This document shows, one piece after another, positions 41,105 through 51,714 of a stretch of DNA of 64,000 bases. Each line of letters begins with the position of its first letter. Position 1 is the stretch's first letter. Under the pieces are notes generated by a model. That model had not been told where the DNA came from. It made no database searches and was given only the letters and a program-made list of their open reading frames with translations. The translations under genes were made by a program, and so were the position numbers. The stretch comes from Enchytraeus crypticus (Eukaryota; Annelida; Clitellata; Enchytraeida; Enchytraeidae), in the NCBI GenBank assembly GCA_905160935.1, contig CAJHZI010000447.1, forward strand, positions 996,001 to 1,060,000. The letters run 5' to 3'.

Positions 41105-43990
41105 TTGCCTTCAGTCTACAACTTCATGCCAATAGCAATTGAAACATATGGCCCAATGAATGAAGCTGCCTCAGAGTTTATCAGTATATTAGGTAGAAAA
41201 ATTTCAGATATTACCGATGATAATCGTGAAACATCTTTCTTGAGGCAAAGAATCTCAATGGCTCTTCAACGCTTTAATGCTGTCTGTTTTAGAGGATCGT
41301 TTTCTCATTCTGATGATCCAGCTTATGAGGATAATGGGAATCCTACTAACTCTCATGGTTTACCTGTCTCGATGTCTACAGCTGCTATGACCACAAATCT
41401 TGCTGATGCACCAGACAGAGCCATGCCTTCAGATTTTGATTCCATTTCAAGCTCCTGTTTGTTTAATCCTTTGACAGCGCCACTTGAAACTTCTGAACCT
41501 GTCAATGTAGCACATCCACTGCTTTCCTCGATCTCTCATGATGAGTCATCGTATGATTTAGAAGTGGTAGGTTTGAATGAGAAAGATAGAAACGATGTCG
41601 TAGCAGATAACATGGATATCTTTAACTCAGCTGCTACTGATACAAAAAGAAGCAGACGAGGATCTCGCAGATCTGTTCTTGACCTGACCATCGTTGAAGC
41701 TAAAGCAATGTGTGGAGATATGGATAATTCATCCAGTCGACAACTAAGGAAGCGTAAACCACATCCGGAATCTAAAGTTAACGAGGTTTACGAGACTCGT
41801 GAAAAGAGAAAACAGAAGCCTGAAAAGGCAATGAACTTTATAGTCACAGACCCCAAGAAAAATGAAGAGCCAGAAGGAAATATCCTAGAGAAATCATCGG
41901 TTGAAAAATCATCATTTTCAAGAATAAAATCGCCTGAATCAAGTAAGATCCTTATGTATGATCGCAGTTTTCTTCTAGAGTATCGTAACTCGGTGGCCAT
42001 CAGCCCCCTCACAAATCTACCCTACATCCCTGGGATCTCATATGTCAAGGAGCTGTCCGGGTTTACCGGCTCTACTCTCGATACACCCGGTAAACTATTG
42101 CATTATTCTGCTTCCCACAATCATCAGATTGCTAATAGAGTGAGTTGGGTGGCGGGGTTGAAGCAGAAGAAAGTAAAAGTATTTAAAGGTAGAGCTGTAT
42201 GTCCGTGTTCTGCTGAAATTTGTGTCTCGGTTGACAAGTCACAAACAAATTTCAAACGTCGCGTGTTGTCGCCTGAAGTCTCTAAATTATTTGAGCCCCT
42301 CAACATCGATGACATTGCATTACCTCGATGTTCTACATCATCAATAGGGAATATGTCGCTGCACAAATCTTCAGCTATCGCTTACGCAATCAGCTACGAC
42401 GTGGATTTGCTGATGCCGCTAACCTCGAGAGTTCTGTGCAGTGGTAGTGTTTCGCTAGTATTGAACCTTAGTTTTGCCCCAGTGCAGAACTTCCACCACA
42501 TCGCAGTGCCAATTATCAAGACCTATGGGACTCAGCAGGGATCGGCGCTGGTGGCTCTGAATAGTCATGGTTATGGATATTATGTATCTCATTTGCCCGA
42601 GTCTTATTCAAGATACTACGCGGAGAAGATTCCTAAACCAGACACTTACTACTGTCATCCATCGAGCGTTGTTCGTCTCACTCCTACTGCGAGCATTGCT
42701 GTGGGCCACACCCATAGAGATCTGGACAAAATAGAGCAAGAACTAAAGTCAAGCGCAACGCTGGCGCTCCTTACTACGCCGTTACCTTCCATTCGAGCCT
42801 ATGCGTCTAAGATTAAAGTCAAGCGAGAATGTAAGAGAGAAAAATTCCTAGACGCCAAACTAAGAAAAAAGAAGCTGGTCGTTAAGGGTGGTGATGAGGA
42901 TAAATCAGCAGAATATGATGAGACTGGGGAGGCGGCGGCTGGGGTGGCTGCTATCTCGGAGGCGGAGAAAAACTACCCAGAGAAGATCAACAAGGACAGT
43001 GCCTTGCTCTACAAGAATAAGCAAAAGCAGGGAGGGGATCAGGTGGAGGTTCCTGTAGTGGATGTTCTGAAGCTGTTGACAGCGGAAATGAAGAATCAGG
43101 AGGTTGAGGATGACGTCGTCCTGCTTGAGGTCTCGTCGGCCATGACTCATGATCTCTCCAGTGACGTCCTGGTGGAATGGAAACTGGTGCGAGACGAATT
43201 GCTCGAAGGGGATGTTCCACCTCATGAGCTGTCTGTAACAGCTGTTAACGAGGCAGAAAGTGACGTGCTGATGGAAGGAGTGATGGTTTCAGACGAACTG
43301 TTTGATGAAGACGTACTTGACAACGTCGAGCGCGTACAAGATCATCATGTTCATGATAACATCCAGCACGATGAGACGTCAGTGGAGGGAGAGATAGTAG
43401 ACGTTGAGATACTTGATAATGAAGCCCATGGAAGCGACCCCTATCAGCATGGTGCTAAAGTTCATCTTGAACAATATAGCGCCGACGTACATCATGAACA
43501 ACACTGTGCTGATCATGAACAGCACGGTGCTCAAGATCATCATGAACAGCTCGGTACTGAAGATCATCATGAACAGCTCGGTACTGAAAAACATCATGAA
43601 CTGCACGGTGCTAAAGATTATCATGAACAACACAGTGCTGAAGATCATTGTGAACAGCATGAGAAGCATGATCTAATCGATAATCACGGCCGTCAGACAC
43701 TTTATAAGAAACAGAAGAAGATGCAGTCGTGGAGGCCTCAGATTCAGCGGGTGCTTCATTTCAATCTCCTGAAGCCACAACAACAACATCGGAGCTTCGA
43801 TCGACAGCATATCGGGTTTACTGTGAGCTCACCAGGATCATCTGGCTCCCTGCCTCCACCGCACTCCTCGACCCATAAACCTCTGCGAGGGGCAGGGCCT
43901 CAGTTCTCGAGCCTGGCCACTGCGAGTGTTGACTCTACAGTGAGGCGCCCCACGTTCATGGGTCACCCGCCGCAGAACCCGATCGGATGA
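41105..43990 (+). CDS. Family F C-terminal frame with 4E-BP-like motif and His-rich repeats, copy 1
   Basis: This open frame of about 961 codons starts mid-protein. Residues 1-75 finish the endonuclease (VYNFMPIAIETYGPMNEAAS, then LRQRISMALQRFNAVCFRG). At about residues 197-222 is VLDLTIVEAKAMCGDMD followed by a basic run, also present in copy 2. At residues 282-318 KILMYDRSFLLEYRNS ... NLPYIPGIS matches the eIF4E-binding core of 4E-BPs (Y-x4-L-hydrophobic, then LP-x-IPG). Residues about 320-560 are unrecognised, Cys/Ser-rich. An acidic region follows from about 600, then roughly nine repeats of the HGAxDHHEQ type (43441-43668). The same frame continues past the TGA at 43988 to about 44384. 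I do not recognise the whole protein. Confidence 0.7.
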   Translation: MPSVYNFMPIAIETYGPMNEAASEFISILGRKISDITDDNRETSFLRQRISMALQRFNAVCFRGSFSHSDDPAYEDNGNPTNSHGLPVSMSTAAMTTNLADAPDRAMPSDFDSISSSCLFNPLTAPLETSEPVNVAHPLLSSISHDESSYDLEVVGLNEKDRNDVVADNMDIFNSAATDTKRSRRGSRRSVLDLTIVEAKAMCGDMDNSSSRQLRKRKPHPESKVNEVYETREKRKQKPEKAMNFIVTDPKKNEEPEGNILEKSSVEKSSFSRIKSPESSKILMYDRSFLLEYRNSVAISPLTNLPYIPGISYVKELSGFTGSTLDTPGKLLHYSASHNHQIANRVSWVAGLKQKKVKVFKGRAVCPCSAEICVSVDKSQTNFKRRVLSPEVSKLFEPLNIDDIALPRCSTSSIGNMSLHKSSAIAYAISYDVDLLMPLTSRVLCSGSVSLVLNLSFAPVQNFHHIAVPIIKTYGTQQGSALVALNSHGYGYYVSHLPESYSRYYAEKIPKPDTYYCHPSSVVRLTPTASIAVGHTHRDLDKIEQELKSSATLALLTTPLPSIRAYASKIKVKRECKREKFLDAKLRKKKLVVKGGDEDKSAEYDETGEAAAGVAAISEAEKNYPEKINKDSALLYKNKQKQGGDQVEVPVVDVLKLLTAEMKNQEVEDDVVLLEVSSAMTHDLSSDVLVEWKLVRDELLEGDVPPHELSVTAVNEAESDVLMEGVMVSDELFDEDVLDNVERVQDHHVHDNIQHDETSVEGEIVDVEILDNEAHGSDPYQHGAKVHLEQYSADVHHEQHCADHEQHGAQDHHEQLGTEDHHEQLGTEKHHELHGAKDYHEQHSAEDHCEQHEKHDLIDNHGRQTLYKKQKKMQSWRPQIQRVLHFNLLKPQQQHRSFDRQHIGFTVSSPGSSGSLPPPHSSTHKPLRGAGPQFSSLATASVDSTVRRPTFMGHPPQNPIG
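41948..42047 (+). other. 4E-BP-like eIF4E-binding motif (copy 1)
   Basis: Codons read ILMYDRSFLLEYRNSVAI and then TNLPYIPGIS. Human 4E-BP1 has YDRKFLMECRNS and DLPTIPGVT at equivalent spacing, one residue longer between the two parts. The canonical Y-x4-L-L motif and the IPG elbow are both present. Confidence 0.75.
43441..43668 (+). repeat. His/Glu/Gln-rich coding tandem repeats
   Basis: About nine imperfect 24-33-bp units encode variants of (H/L)GA-x-(D/V)HHEQ, one reading TEDHHEQLG. Reading frame is kept through all units. Confidence 0.85.
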
Positions 43991-44384
43991 CCGGCTGGGT
44001 TGATCCCTCGGGTTCTTCTGAGTCCTGACACCGCCACCTCTCAGCCGCCTCAAGATGGCTACGCTCAACCCACGACTGACCTGCTCTCACCTTTCGACGT
44101 CAACCGTTCGTCCAATCTGGAGATCAATGCTCTGAAACAGCCTCTCGGTAGAGCTCAGTCTGCTCCTACGAGATCTGATCAGCAGTTGTTTGGTCTACCA
44201 CAGCTACATCAACAGCAGCCTGGTGCTGCTGGAATGAGGCAGGAGCGCAGCAGTCAGCTATTTGGTGGGGAGCAATTTTCTATGATATTGGAGTTGGTGA
44301 AGAGCGAGATGGGAGTGGAATCTGAGAGCAGGTCTACCTCCCCGGGTGGTGAAGAATCGTACTTAAATCTACCATCACCAACAA
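43991..44384 (+). pseudogene. In-frame continuation after TGA at 43988, copy 1
   Basis: The frame used at 41105-43990 stays open from 43991 to about 44384. It encodes a Gln/Pro/Ser-rich tail (LLSPFDVNRSSNLEINALKQ; SDQQLFGLPQLHQQQPGAAG; GGEQFSMILELVKSEMG). A single TGA therefore separates it from the long frame. It ends where a SINE is joined. Function unknown. Confidence 0.65.
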
Positions 44385-44490
44385 CATATTCGATTGCAGC
44401 TCGGTGTGTGCAGGGTTCTAATCCTGGGCTCGCCCGTCACTGACATCGCTTTCGAGTGGGGAAGCTGACGCTGATATTGGCTTTGCCGGC
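44385..44490 (+). mobile_element. tRNA-derived SINE, partial copy
   Basis: B-box-like GGTTCTAATCCTGGGCTCGC, body GTCACTGACATCGCTTTCGA, and an end GCTTTGCCGGCATTT. The A-box half is missing at the junction with family F. Confidence 0.75.
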
Positions 44491-44849
44491 ATTTAATTAA
44501 TGCGTTATCTACATTAGTATTTTCTAAAATTTGCTTGTAAGTAAACTTAAATTCTAATAATATCTCGATTTTCTCACTTGAATTCGATTGAACTCCGTAC
44601 GGATTTAATAAATCTAATATTAAGACACTATATATCAAACCCAGACGTGGATATATAACATATTAGTGAAATATTATATTTATCTTTAAAAAGGATATCA
44701 AGAATCTGGACTTTGTACCCTCGTCTCACCTGTATCTACGATACTAAATTTACTTGATCACTCGTCATATTTTAAAGTGCAACGTGAACACCCATGCTCA
44801 TGCGTATAGAGATTCACCCCGAGACCTAGCTCTCTCTCTCTCTCACACT
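44491..44849. other. Non-coding spacer before family B copy 4
   Basis: AT-rich. No feature until a short (CT)n at 44831-44842 just before the LINE ORF1 start. Confidence 0.45.
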
Positions 44850-44858
44850 CCCAGCACA

Positions 44859-45573
44859 TCATGCCTCCAAAACAACGCTCAGTGGGTGAAGAGCTCTCAG
44901 AGGTGATAAGAAGTGGGGAAATATCCGAAGAATTGGGTAAAGTTATCAGCCCATTGTGGCACAATCAGTCAAATCAATGTTCGCAGAGCTTGTAAACCAC
45001 TTGCTAGAAGAAAACAAGAAACTACTCATAAGATTAACAGTAGCCGAAGAAACAATCAGGCAACTAAAAACAGCACAGCCCGCAGGAGTCAGCATCCCTC
45101 CTCCCCTCCATGTACCAGAAATCTCTACAAGGTCACCAGAGGGCAGAAGTTGGGCCGAGATAGCTGATCTACCCAATCAGTCGATTTCGGCTCAACCTAT
45201 ACAATCCAGGCAACCAGTATCAAACGTAGGCGGTGCTATCGGTTTTACCCGCCAGGTGAGGCCCCGGTCGATCACATACACAGGGAAGAAAACCGACAGC
45301 AAAATCAAAGCCGTGCCGAAGAAACTATCGATATATATGGGTAGACTACAAATCGACACCACCGAGGACGATATGAAGGATTCGCTGAAGGACAAAGGTA
45401 TTCCTGATTCCGTTTGCAAAAAGCTGACCGGAAAGACTAAGGACGGGCGGGAGTACAAATCCTCGGTACAAATCTTCCTGATCTCAGTCGATGTTGAATA
45501 CAAGGATCTTGTTTTTAACATGGACTTGTGGCCTGACAATATCACGATCAGAGAATGGTGGTCTTCCAAATAA
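44859..45573 (+). pseudogene. LINE ORF1 protein (family B)
   Basis: An ATG at 44859 opens MPPKQRSVGEELSEVIRSG. A frameshift before about 44990 moves to the frame MFAELVNHLLEENKKLLIRL (coiled-coil-like heptads), followed by a Pro/Ser linker. A C-terminal domain (IYMGRLQIDTTEDDMKDSLK, then DLWPDNITIREWW) resembles the RNA-binding ORF1 domains of CR1-group LINEs. It should coat element RNA. The end overlaps ORF2 by 19 bases, a usual arrangement. Confidence 0.7.
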
Positions 45574-47386
45574 TCGTCGACATTTCACTCCCTGCAATGG
45601 CTTGTAATTTTAATGGTTTAATTAACGATGATTTTATCAGTAACTCACATATAGGCCTTTATTCACCAGAGGACTCTAATAAACTATTGAACTCTTTCAA
45701 TCTTTGTAACTTTGCTATCTTTCATATCAACGTTAGAAGTCTCAATGCCAATTATTTACACTTGTTAAATTTGCTTGATATTTATGATTATAAATTTAAT
45801 ATTATTTTACTATCTGAAATATGGTCCACAAACCTAGCATATTTTGATAATATATTTCCTAACTATGTTTTTCTTTCCTTTCCGCCACTGAACCAGAGAG
45901 CCCGTGGAGTTGATGTTTTAATTCATAAATAGATAGTTTATAATAGTGTTGCTTCATCAAATGACTACAAGATACTAAATGATGCAGCGGAATATGTTAC
46001 ACTTGATGTAGCTACCTGTATAGGCAAACTTCATATATTTTTATTTTATAGACACCCAAGTAAAGCAATGCCGATTTTTATTGATTCCTTGTTTGGTTTG
46101 CTTAAGCTGTACAAGCCAAAGAAGAGAAATATATTATGTGATGATCTGAATATTGATTTACTTAAATATCGTTCTACGGCATGTACTGAGAGATACGTCA
46201 ATGAATTATTCTCTATTAACTTTGTTCCGTTCTCTGTCATTCCGACGCACTGTGTTAATAATTCAATGAGTATTATCGACCATGTATTCAGGAATTTTGG
46301 CATTGATTGTGCGCAAGGCTGTAGCATTAAGTCATTAACAGTGGCAAGTGATTTTAGTGACCACTATGCCAACATTGTTGCTATTACTGCAAACAAGACA
46401 AGGGTAAATTACTCTGATCGACCATTGACACGAATTTTCTCTACAAAAGCTATAAATTCTTTTAAAAATCAACTTTCTGTAACTGATTGGACATCCATTT
46501 ATAGTTCTCATCATATAGACACGTCGATCGCCTACCTAACTGATACATTAGCTAACGCCATTGATAATAATTTTCCGTTAGTGTTACTATCTCGAAAAAG
46601 TTTTAGGGACAAACCCTGGATATCAAAGGAATTGAAAAAACGTATCAAAATAAAAAATTCTCTCTAACTACATTTCAAAAAAACTTAAAGTATTGAAGAT
46701 GAAGCTAAATATCGTGCCTATCGCAAATCAGTGGAAAAGGAGTTAGAAAATTACAGGAGGAGATATTTCAGTGATAAATTAAATATAAAATTTAATTCCG
46801 CTAAAAATATATGGAAAAGCCTTAACGACATCACTAGTCACAAAAATAAAATAGCTAACAATTTAATTGACAGAATTGGCTCTAAAAATGGTTTATTTAG
46901 GATAAATATCAAATGGTTGATGAATTTAACAACTACTTCATCAATGTTGGTATTAACTTAGCCAATGAAATACCAAATAATTCTAATGATTACCAGTCTT
47001 ACCTTCCTCAAAATATCCCAAACTCAATATTCATATACCCAACCATCAATAATGAAATCTTCAATATTATTCAAAGCCTAAATAAAAGTAATGCCACAGG
47101 TAATCATGATGTATCTAACTATAGACCCATCTCTCTACTTAGTAACTTGAGTAAAATTTTTGAGAAAGTGATCTACAAACGATTGGCCGATTTCTTTAAT
47201 ATTAACAATACTTTATCTGAGACCCAATTTGGTTTTAGAGAAGGCCATTCCACAATTGATGCGCTTTTCAGCTGTATCAATTTACTAACAAATAAAAATG
47301 CCGAGAAATGTAAAACTATGGGCATCTTTTTAGATTTAAGTAAAGCTTTTGATACAGTCGATCATAGTATCTTGCTCTTTAAATGA
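45555..47386 (+). pseudogene. LINE ORF2: endonuclease and RT start (family B)
   Basis: Frame 3 encodes a NDDFISNSHIGLYSPED block, IFHINVRSLNANYLHLLN and IILLSEIW, then an in-frame TAG at 45930. It continues KLHIFLFYRHPSK, LNIDLLKYRS, FSVIPTHCVNNSM and a SDHYANIVA block (EEP endonuclease). A second stop lies near 46685. After a frameshift near 46910 come NATGNHDVSNYRPISLLSNL and FLDLSKAFDTVDHSILL (palm A, about 47330). Sequence expected between NATG and VSNYRP is missing, about 50 residues by comparison with the family. Confidence 0.8.
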
Positions 47387-48439
47387 GCTAATTATGGTAT
47401 TCGTGGTAAAGCTTATAATTGGTTAAAATCATATTTGTCTGACAGACAACAATTTACTTTAATAGGAGAAATACCATCTGATATAAAATATATCACAATG
47501 GGCGTGCCTCAAGGCTCAATACTAGGACCATTGTTATAATTTTAATTTACGTTAATGACTTACAATTTGCTTGCACCAATGCTACCTTAAAACTATTTGC
47601 TGATGATTCCAATCTTTTTGTGCATGGTAACAACCTTGAAGAACTGTACCAGGCAGCTAACCAGGCTTGCTCACAAGTTAATCGTTGATTTCTCTGAAAT
47701 CGTTTAACAATTAATTGTTCCAAGTCGGCTTATATATTATTTTTTCCTAAAGATGATGATAGCGTAAATACTACGTCAAATAATTTGTGTTAAAATAAAT
47801 AATTGTGCAATTGGTAAAGTTTCTATCACCTAATTTCTGGGCATTCCAATTGATGAGAACCTTGCTTTTAAAAATCATATCGATGCATTAGTCAGCAAGG
47901 TAAATAGCTTTAATGGTATGTTTTACAGACGAAGGGACTATATACCCCAGGAATGCCATAAAACTCTGTATTTTTCCCTTGTTTGTTCGCGTATTCAATA
48001 TGGTATAGAACTTTATGGAAAAACAACCTCTAAGTCCTTACAGCCTCTGCACTATTCTTGTAATAGAATATTACCAATTCTACAAAATAAATCCAGGTTC
48101 AGTAATGTCAAAGAATTATATGCCAACTTCAATACATTACCTCTATCGCAACTATATATACTTTCAATAGGTAAGTTAATTTATAAGTGTATTAATTTTG
48201 ACGGTATTACGTCTACGGCAATTCGTGACATCATTAATTCTCTCCATCAAAATCGTTATTATAATACTAGACTGTCAAGCACTAATTATATTTTTTCTAA
48301 TAGTAACAAGCTTTTCTTCAAATCTTATATTTTTAACTGTGCGATGATTTGGAATAATGTTCCCTTAGAAATTCGTAATATTAAATCTTTGAACTTATGT
48401 AATAAGAGATACAAAAGCTATCTACTTAGTATTTTGTAA
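47387..48439 (+). pseudogene. LINE ORF2: RT palm and C-terminus (family B)
   Basis: ITMGVPQGSILGPLL precedes a stop. [20 protein letters not shown] (palm C, about 47588) and NRLTINCSKSAYILFFPKDD follow in shifting frames. The last frame (47918-48439) is intact and holds YIPQECHKTLYFSLVCSR, LHYSCNRILPILQNK and FNCAMIWNNVPLEIRNIKSL, then the stop. Confidence 0.8.
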
Positions 48440-48765
48440 TGATAAATATTGGTTATTGTTGACAAGAATCATGCATGCTATTATTGCCTTTACTTAGGTT
48501 GCTTGCTTCATTCAATATATCTTAGTGTGTGGTTTCATTATTATACCGACAATTGTTGTACATTGTCTTTTCAACTTGAAAGCTGGTTAGTTACTACTGC
48601 TTTTTCTCTAGTATGTTTTGCCAATTTTCAATTGTACATGGACGTTTGGTTACTCCTGCGTGATTGATGGCTGTCAACTAGATAGGGCATATATACCCTC
48701 TTTGATGACCTTGTGCATGTATGTATACGTGTATGTGTACTTCAATAAACATAGTTCTCTCTCTC

Positions 48766-49083
48766 CTCTCTTCCTGCTTCCAACCAATCAACATTTAGCA
48801 AGCTGAACTTCTTGCTCACGCATGTCAGGAAATATTCTCCTCAACTTTCCTTCAATGCGAGACTTCATTTACGATTTTCAATTCCTGCACGATTCTTTTT
48901 AATAGTTCAAGGCTAATATAAATTCATCGCCAAACTCTCTGAAACACTGTCACGTCAGTTTTTCATCAAAAATTACTCCTAGAATATTTATATTTTAGAA
49001 ATAATAAAGTCGTTAATTTTTAATAGAAAAATATATGGAACTGGATATTGGTAAAGACTTGTAGGCTAACCAAAAGTATAAAA
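48766..49083. other. LTA4H intron, no feature recognised
   Basis: Nothing recognised beyond simple CT-rich sequence next to the LINE tail. Confidence 0.45.
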
Positions 49084-49700
49084 TTTGTCTTTTGAAAATC
49101 TAAGCCTTTAAGTTTTGAAGCAATCAGAAAGTGAATATAGTCAATATGGTATCTGCAAATTAATTAGACTGGCAAGACGCAAATTAATTAGACTGGTCAA
49201 TACAAATCTAATCAATTTGCTGGTAACAGAGCTGATAAGATATAAGATATTTGCATATAAGATATTAGACATAAGATATTTGCATAGCCTGCAAACAGAA
49301 TAAAGTTAAGATGTTGACTAATGGATGATATGTCTTTAATATAAACAATAACAAAGGTCCTCTTATAATTAGGGGTCCAGGTGAATCAATCTCTTTATTT
49401 TATTTCTAATTATTACCTCATCGCAATTTTTTTAATTTTTTTAAGTTTGTCTTTTGAAAATCTAAGCCTTTAAGTTTTGAAGCAACCAGAAAGTGAATAT
49501 AGTCAATATGGTATCTGCAAATTAATTAGACTGGCAAGAAGCAAATTAATTAGACTGGTCAATACGAATCTAATCAATTTGATGGTACCAGAGCTGAATA
49601 TAAGATATTTGCATAGCCTGCAAACAGAATAAAGTTAAAATGTTGACTAGTGGATGATATGTCTTTAATTTCAAAAATAACAACGATCCTCTTATAAATT
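49084..49700. repeat. Direct duplication of about 260-290 bp
   Basis: Two copies (about 49084-49370 and 49446-49700) start TTTGTCTTTTGAAAATCTAA and end in a TCCTCTTATAA-containing string. They differ by scattered substitutions and by an expansion of an AAGATATTTGCATA unit in copy 1. Inside each, TTAATTAGACTGGCAAGA-type repeats occur twice. Confidence 0.85.
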
Positions 49701-49788
49701 ATAAATAAAATAAAGAGATTGATTCGCCTGGACCAATCTCTTTATTTTTATTCGCCTAGATCAATCTCTTTATTTTATTTATAATTAT
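49696..49788. repeat. Inverted repeat built from CAATCTCTTTATTTTA
   Basis: TAAAATAAAGAGATTGA at about 49708-49723 is answered by TCAATCTCTTTATTTTA at about 49761-49777, with TATAAAT continuing both arms. A third CCAATCTCTTTATTTTT lies between. Confidence 0.8.
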
Positions 49789-49805
49789 TATCTCATTGCA
49801 ACTTT

Positions 49806-50439
49806 TTATCCCGACCCTAGTTAACGAAAATGGGTGTCAGGTAATATGGCTAATGATCCTTGCAGAGTTCTAGTTGCTACGCCGATTGTGGTATTATACC
49901 GCCAGGCTACCGTGGCATTTAACTTAGAGCGGCGCTAATACAAGGTCGTATATATAGTGAGTGTAACACAATGTCAGTTCGCTATCCAATATTCTGTACC
50001 CTATTGAAGCTTTGAAGAATAATAGCAAAAATTTATTAGTACGTCAATATTTAATTCTAAAGTTTACTGGAGGCTTTTACAAGAGAGAGAGAGAGAGAAC
50101 CATGATCATTTTACAACCTGTCAATTTTTTATTGAAACGACTAGCGAAAAGTTTACCTCAATTTCATTTACACCAAACAGATGATTCAAGCAAATTAAAC
50201 AAATATTTAAATTTAACAAAAAAATTACAGTAAGCCACATATAAAAAAAGTTTGGAGTGAGAAAAATAAAGAGTTTTACTGTTCAATTTGCCTTCCCTTC
50301 AGGATGCGGGCTTTAGGACTGCTCTAGCAAAAGAGCTGCAGAAGTGTGTGACGACTATAAATAGATTTAATTATTAGATACAAGAACAGATTAAGTTTTT
50401 AAGTTGTTAAGTGCTTTTCAATCTTAGTTATTTCCTTAT
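49806..50439. other. LTA4H intron, no recognised gene
   Basis: Includes a short (GA)n at 50085-50098. No exon or known repeat recognised. Confidence 0.45.
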
Positions 50440-50660
50440 GAAGATGTAGTAAAGAAAGTTTGAAGATTGAGAGCGGGTTGCTAAGCTAGAGAGAGGTAGA
50501 CCAAAACTGACAACTGATGCGGTAATTAAGAGGGACATAAAAAATAGGGGATTGACTGGTGCTATGGTGTGGCAGAGAGAATATTGGAGAAGGTACGAAT
50601 AGACCCGACCCTAGTTAAACTAGGATTTAAGGGAAGATGATGATGATGATATTTTCTTCT
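50440..50660 (+). mobile_element. Family E 3' end, copy 5
   Basis: It encodes the KLERGRPKL-like and ENIGEGTNR-type degraded tail. It ends AAACTAGGATTTAAGGGAAG followed by ATGATGATGATGAT. Confidence 0.72.
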
Positions 50661-51360
50661 CGTTACGTGCTTGGCAGATGCACGCGTTACAGATTTCTCC
50701 GCTTAGGCTGTCAGAATAAGTGTTCGTTTTATAAACAGAGCAATGCATTGTATATATTACAGTCAGCGTGGACTAAGAAAAGCGTAACAACCAGCTGAGG
50801 CTTTAAATTCAAACTAGTCAGCACTCGGTCTTCCATGGTGGTCTCCTATCCAAATACTAACCGAGCCCAACCTTGCTCAACTTCGTTTCATGACGCGCAC
50901 ACAAAACCCACACCAGTTTAGTGGCATTTAATTCCCATTTCCAGCTATAAGTCGAGAGTGAAGAAATGATGTAAATACAGTTTTAAGCGCTATAAAATTA
51001 TTTCAGCAATGTTAGAAACTAAAATACCAAAATTCTAAGCTTAGTTTAACGTCCTTCTCCGAGCAAAAGGTTTACCGTCCGAGATGGTCGACCTTTTTCA
51101 AACTCAACATCGCCAGACCTATGAAACTGAAAAACTGACTAGGATCCAGAGAAGTACAATATAATACCAGTGCTTAGTTATGAATATAGTTTCTGCTCTT
51201 CCAAAGCGATAAGGCGCAATCCAGCAAACTCCATTCGACTATATCAAATAAAAAAATTTGCTGCTCAAGTAATTTAGCTGACAGAATTTTCATTAGAAAA
51301 ACAAAATTACAGATAAATCATTAGAGCAATTACTATATACCGTATAACTAGAACTGTTAC
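50661..51360. other. LTA4H intron, no feature recognised
   Basis: No exon or repeat recognised. Confidence 0.45.
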
Positions 51361-51501
51361 CAATATCGTTGGAGTGACAAATGTTAAACAAGGATTTTCC
51401 ATTCCACCGTAGGGGAACGAGGGTGGAAGGATGAGCAAATCATAAACACCCCATTCGTACGGTCCAACAATATCCTCCGCTATAGACAACATCGTCTCGG
51501 T
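51361..51501 (-). CDS. LTA4H: LTA4H exon: GGMEN substrate-binding motif
   Basis: This 141-nt exon (47 codons, phase 0 at both ends) begins after GAGGCAG and ends ATATTG before GTAACA. It encodes [38 protein letters not shown] and [14 protein letters not shown] is the exopeptidase motif that binds the substrate N-terminus. [19 protein letters not shown] is nearly invariant in LTA4H. It joins EFEQ of the exon at 58066 and AGDRSL of the exon at 27070. Confidence 0.96.
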
Positions 51502-51714
51502 CTGCCTCATACAATAATACATTTAGGTATCAAATTTCGCAGATATTTTGAATTGTAGCTTAATCAATAAATCCGCCTATCATTAGAAGATTTTAAACAA
51601 AAAATACCTAGATAAACATAACAAGTATTAAGCTATTTTTACCTTTGATAAGTTATAAAAGTTTTATACACAGTTAGTTTATCGGAAAGGAATTAGATTC
51701 ATATTATCCCTTGC

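Larger units (their letters stand above)
44850..48765 (+). mobile_element. Near full-length CR1/Rex1-like LINE (family B, copy 4)
   Basis: The element has ORF1 (44859-45573), an overlapping ORF2 (from 45555) and a 3' UTR ending AATAAACATAG followed by (CT)n. This is the only family B copy here with ORF1. Several stops and frameshifts and an internal RT deletion make it inactive. Confidence 0.82.

Noticed and set aside
41948..42047. A true host EIF4EBP gene at this place
   Set aside because: The motif sits in frame with the retroelement endonuclease end, without splice sites, and recurs in a second element copy. A stand-alone 4E-BP of about 110 residues is not seen.
43379..43669. Antisense frame rich in Met/Phe/Ile
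   Set aside because: It is the complement of the His-rich repeat of the sense frame; low-complexity shadow.
49084..49800. CRISPR-like or satellite array
   Set aside because: Only two long units with irregular internal repeats; no regular spacer pattern, and the context is a eukaryotic intron.
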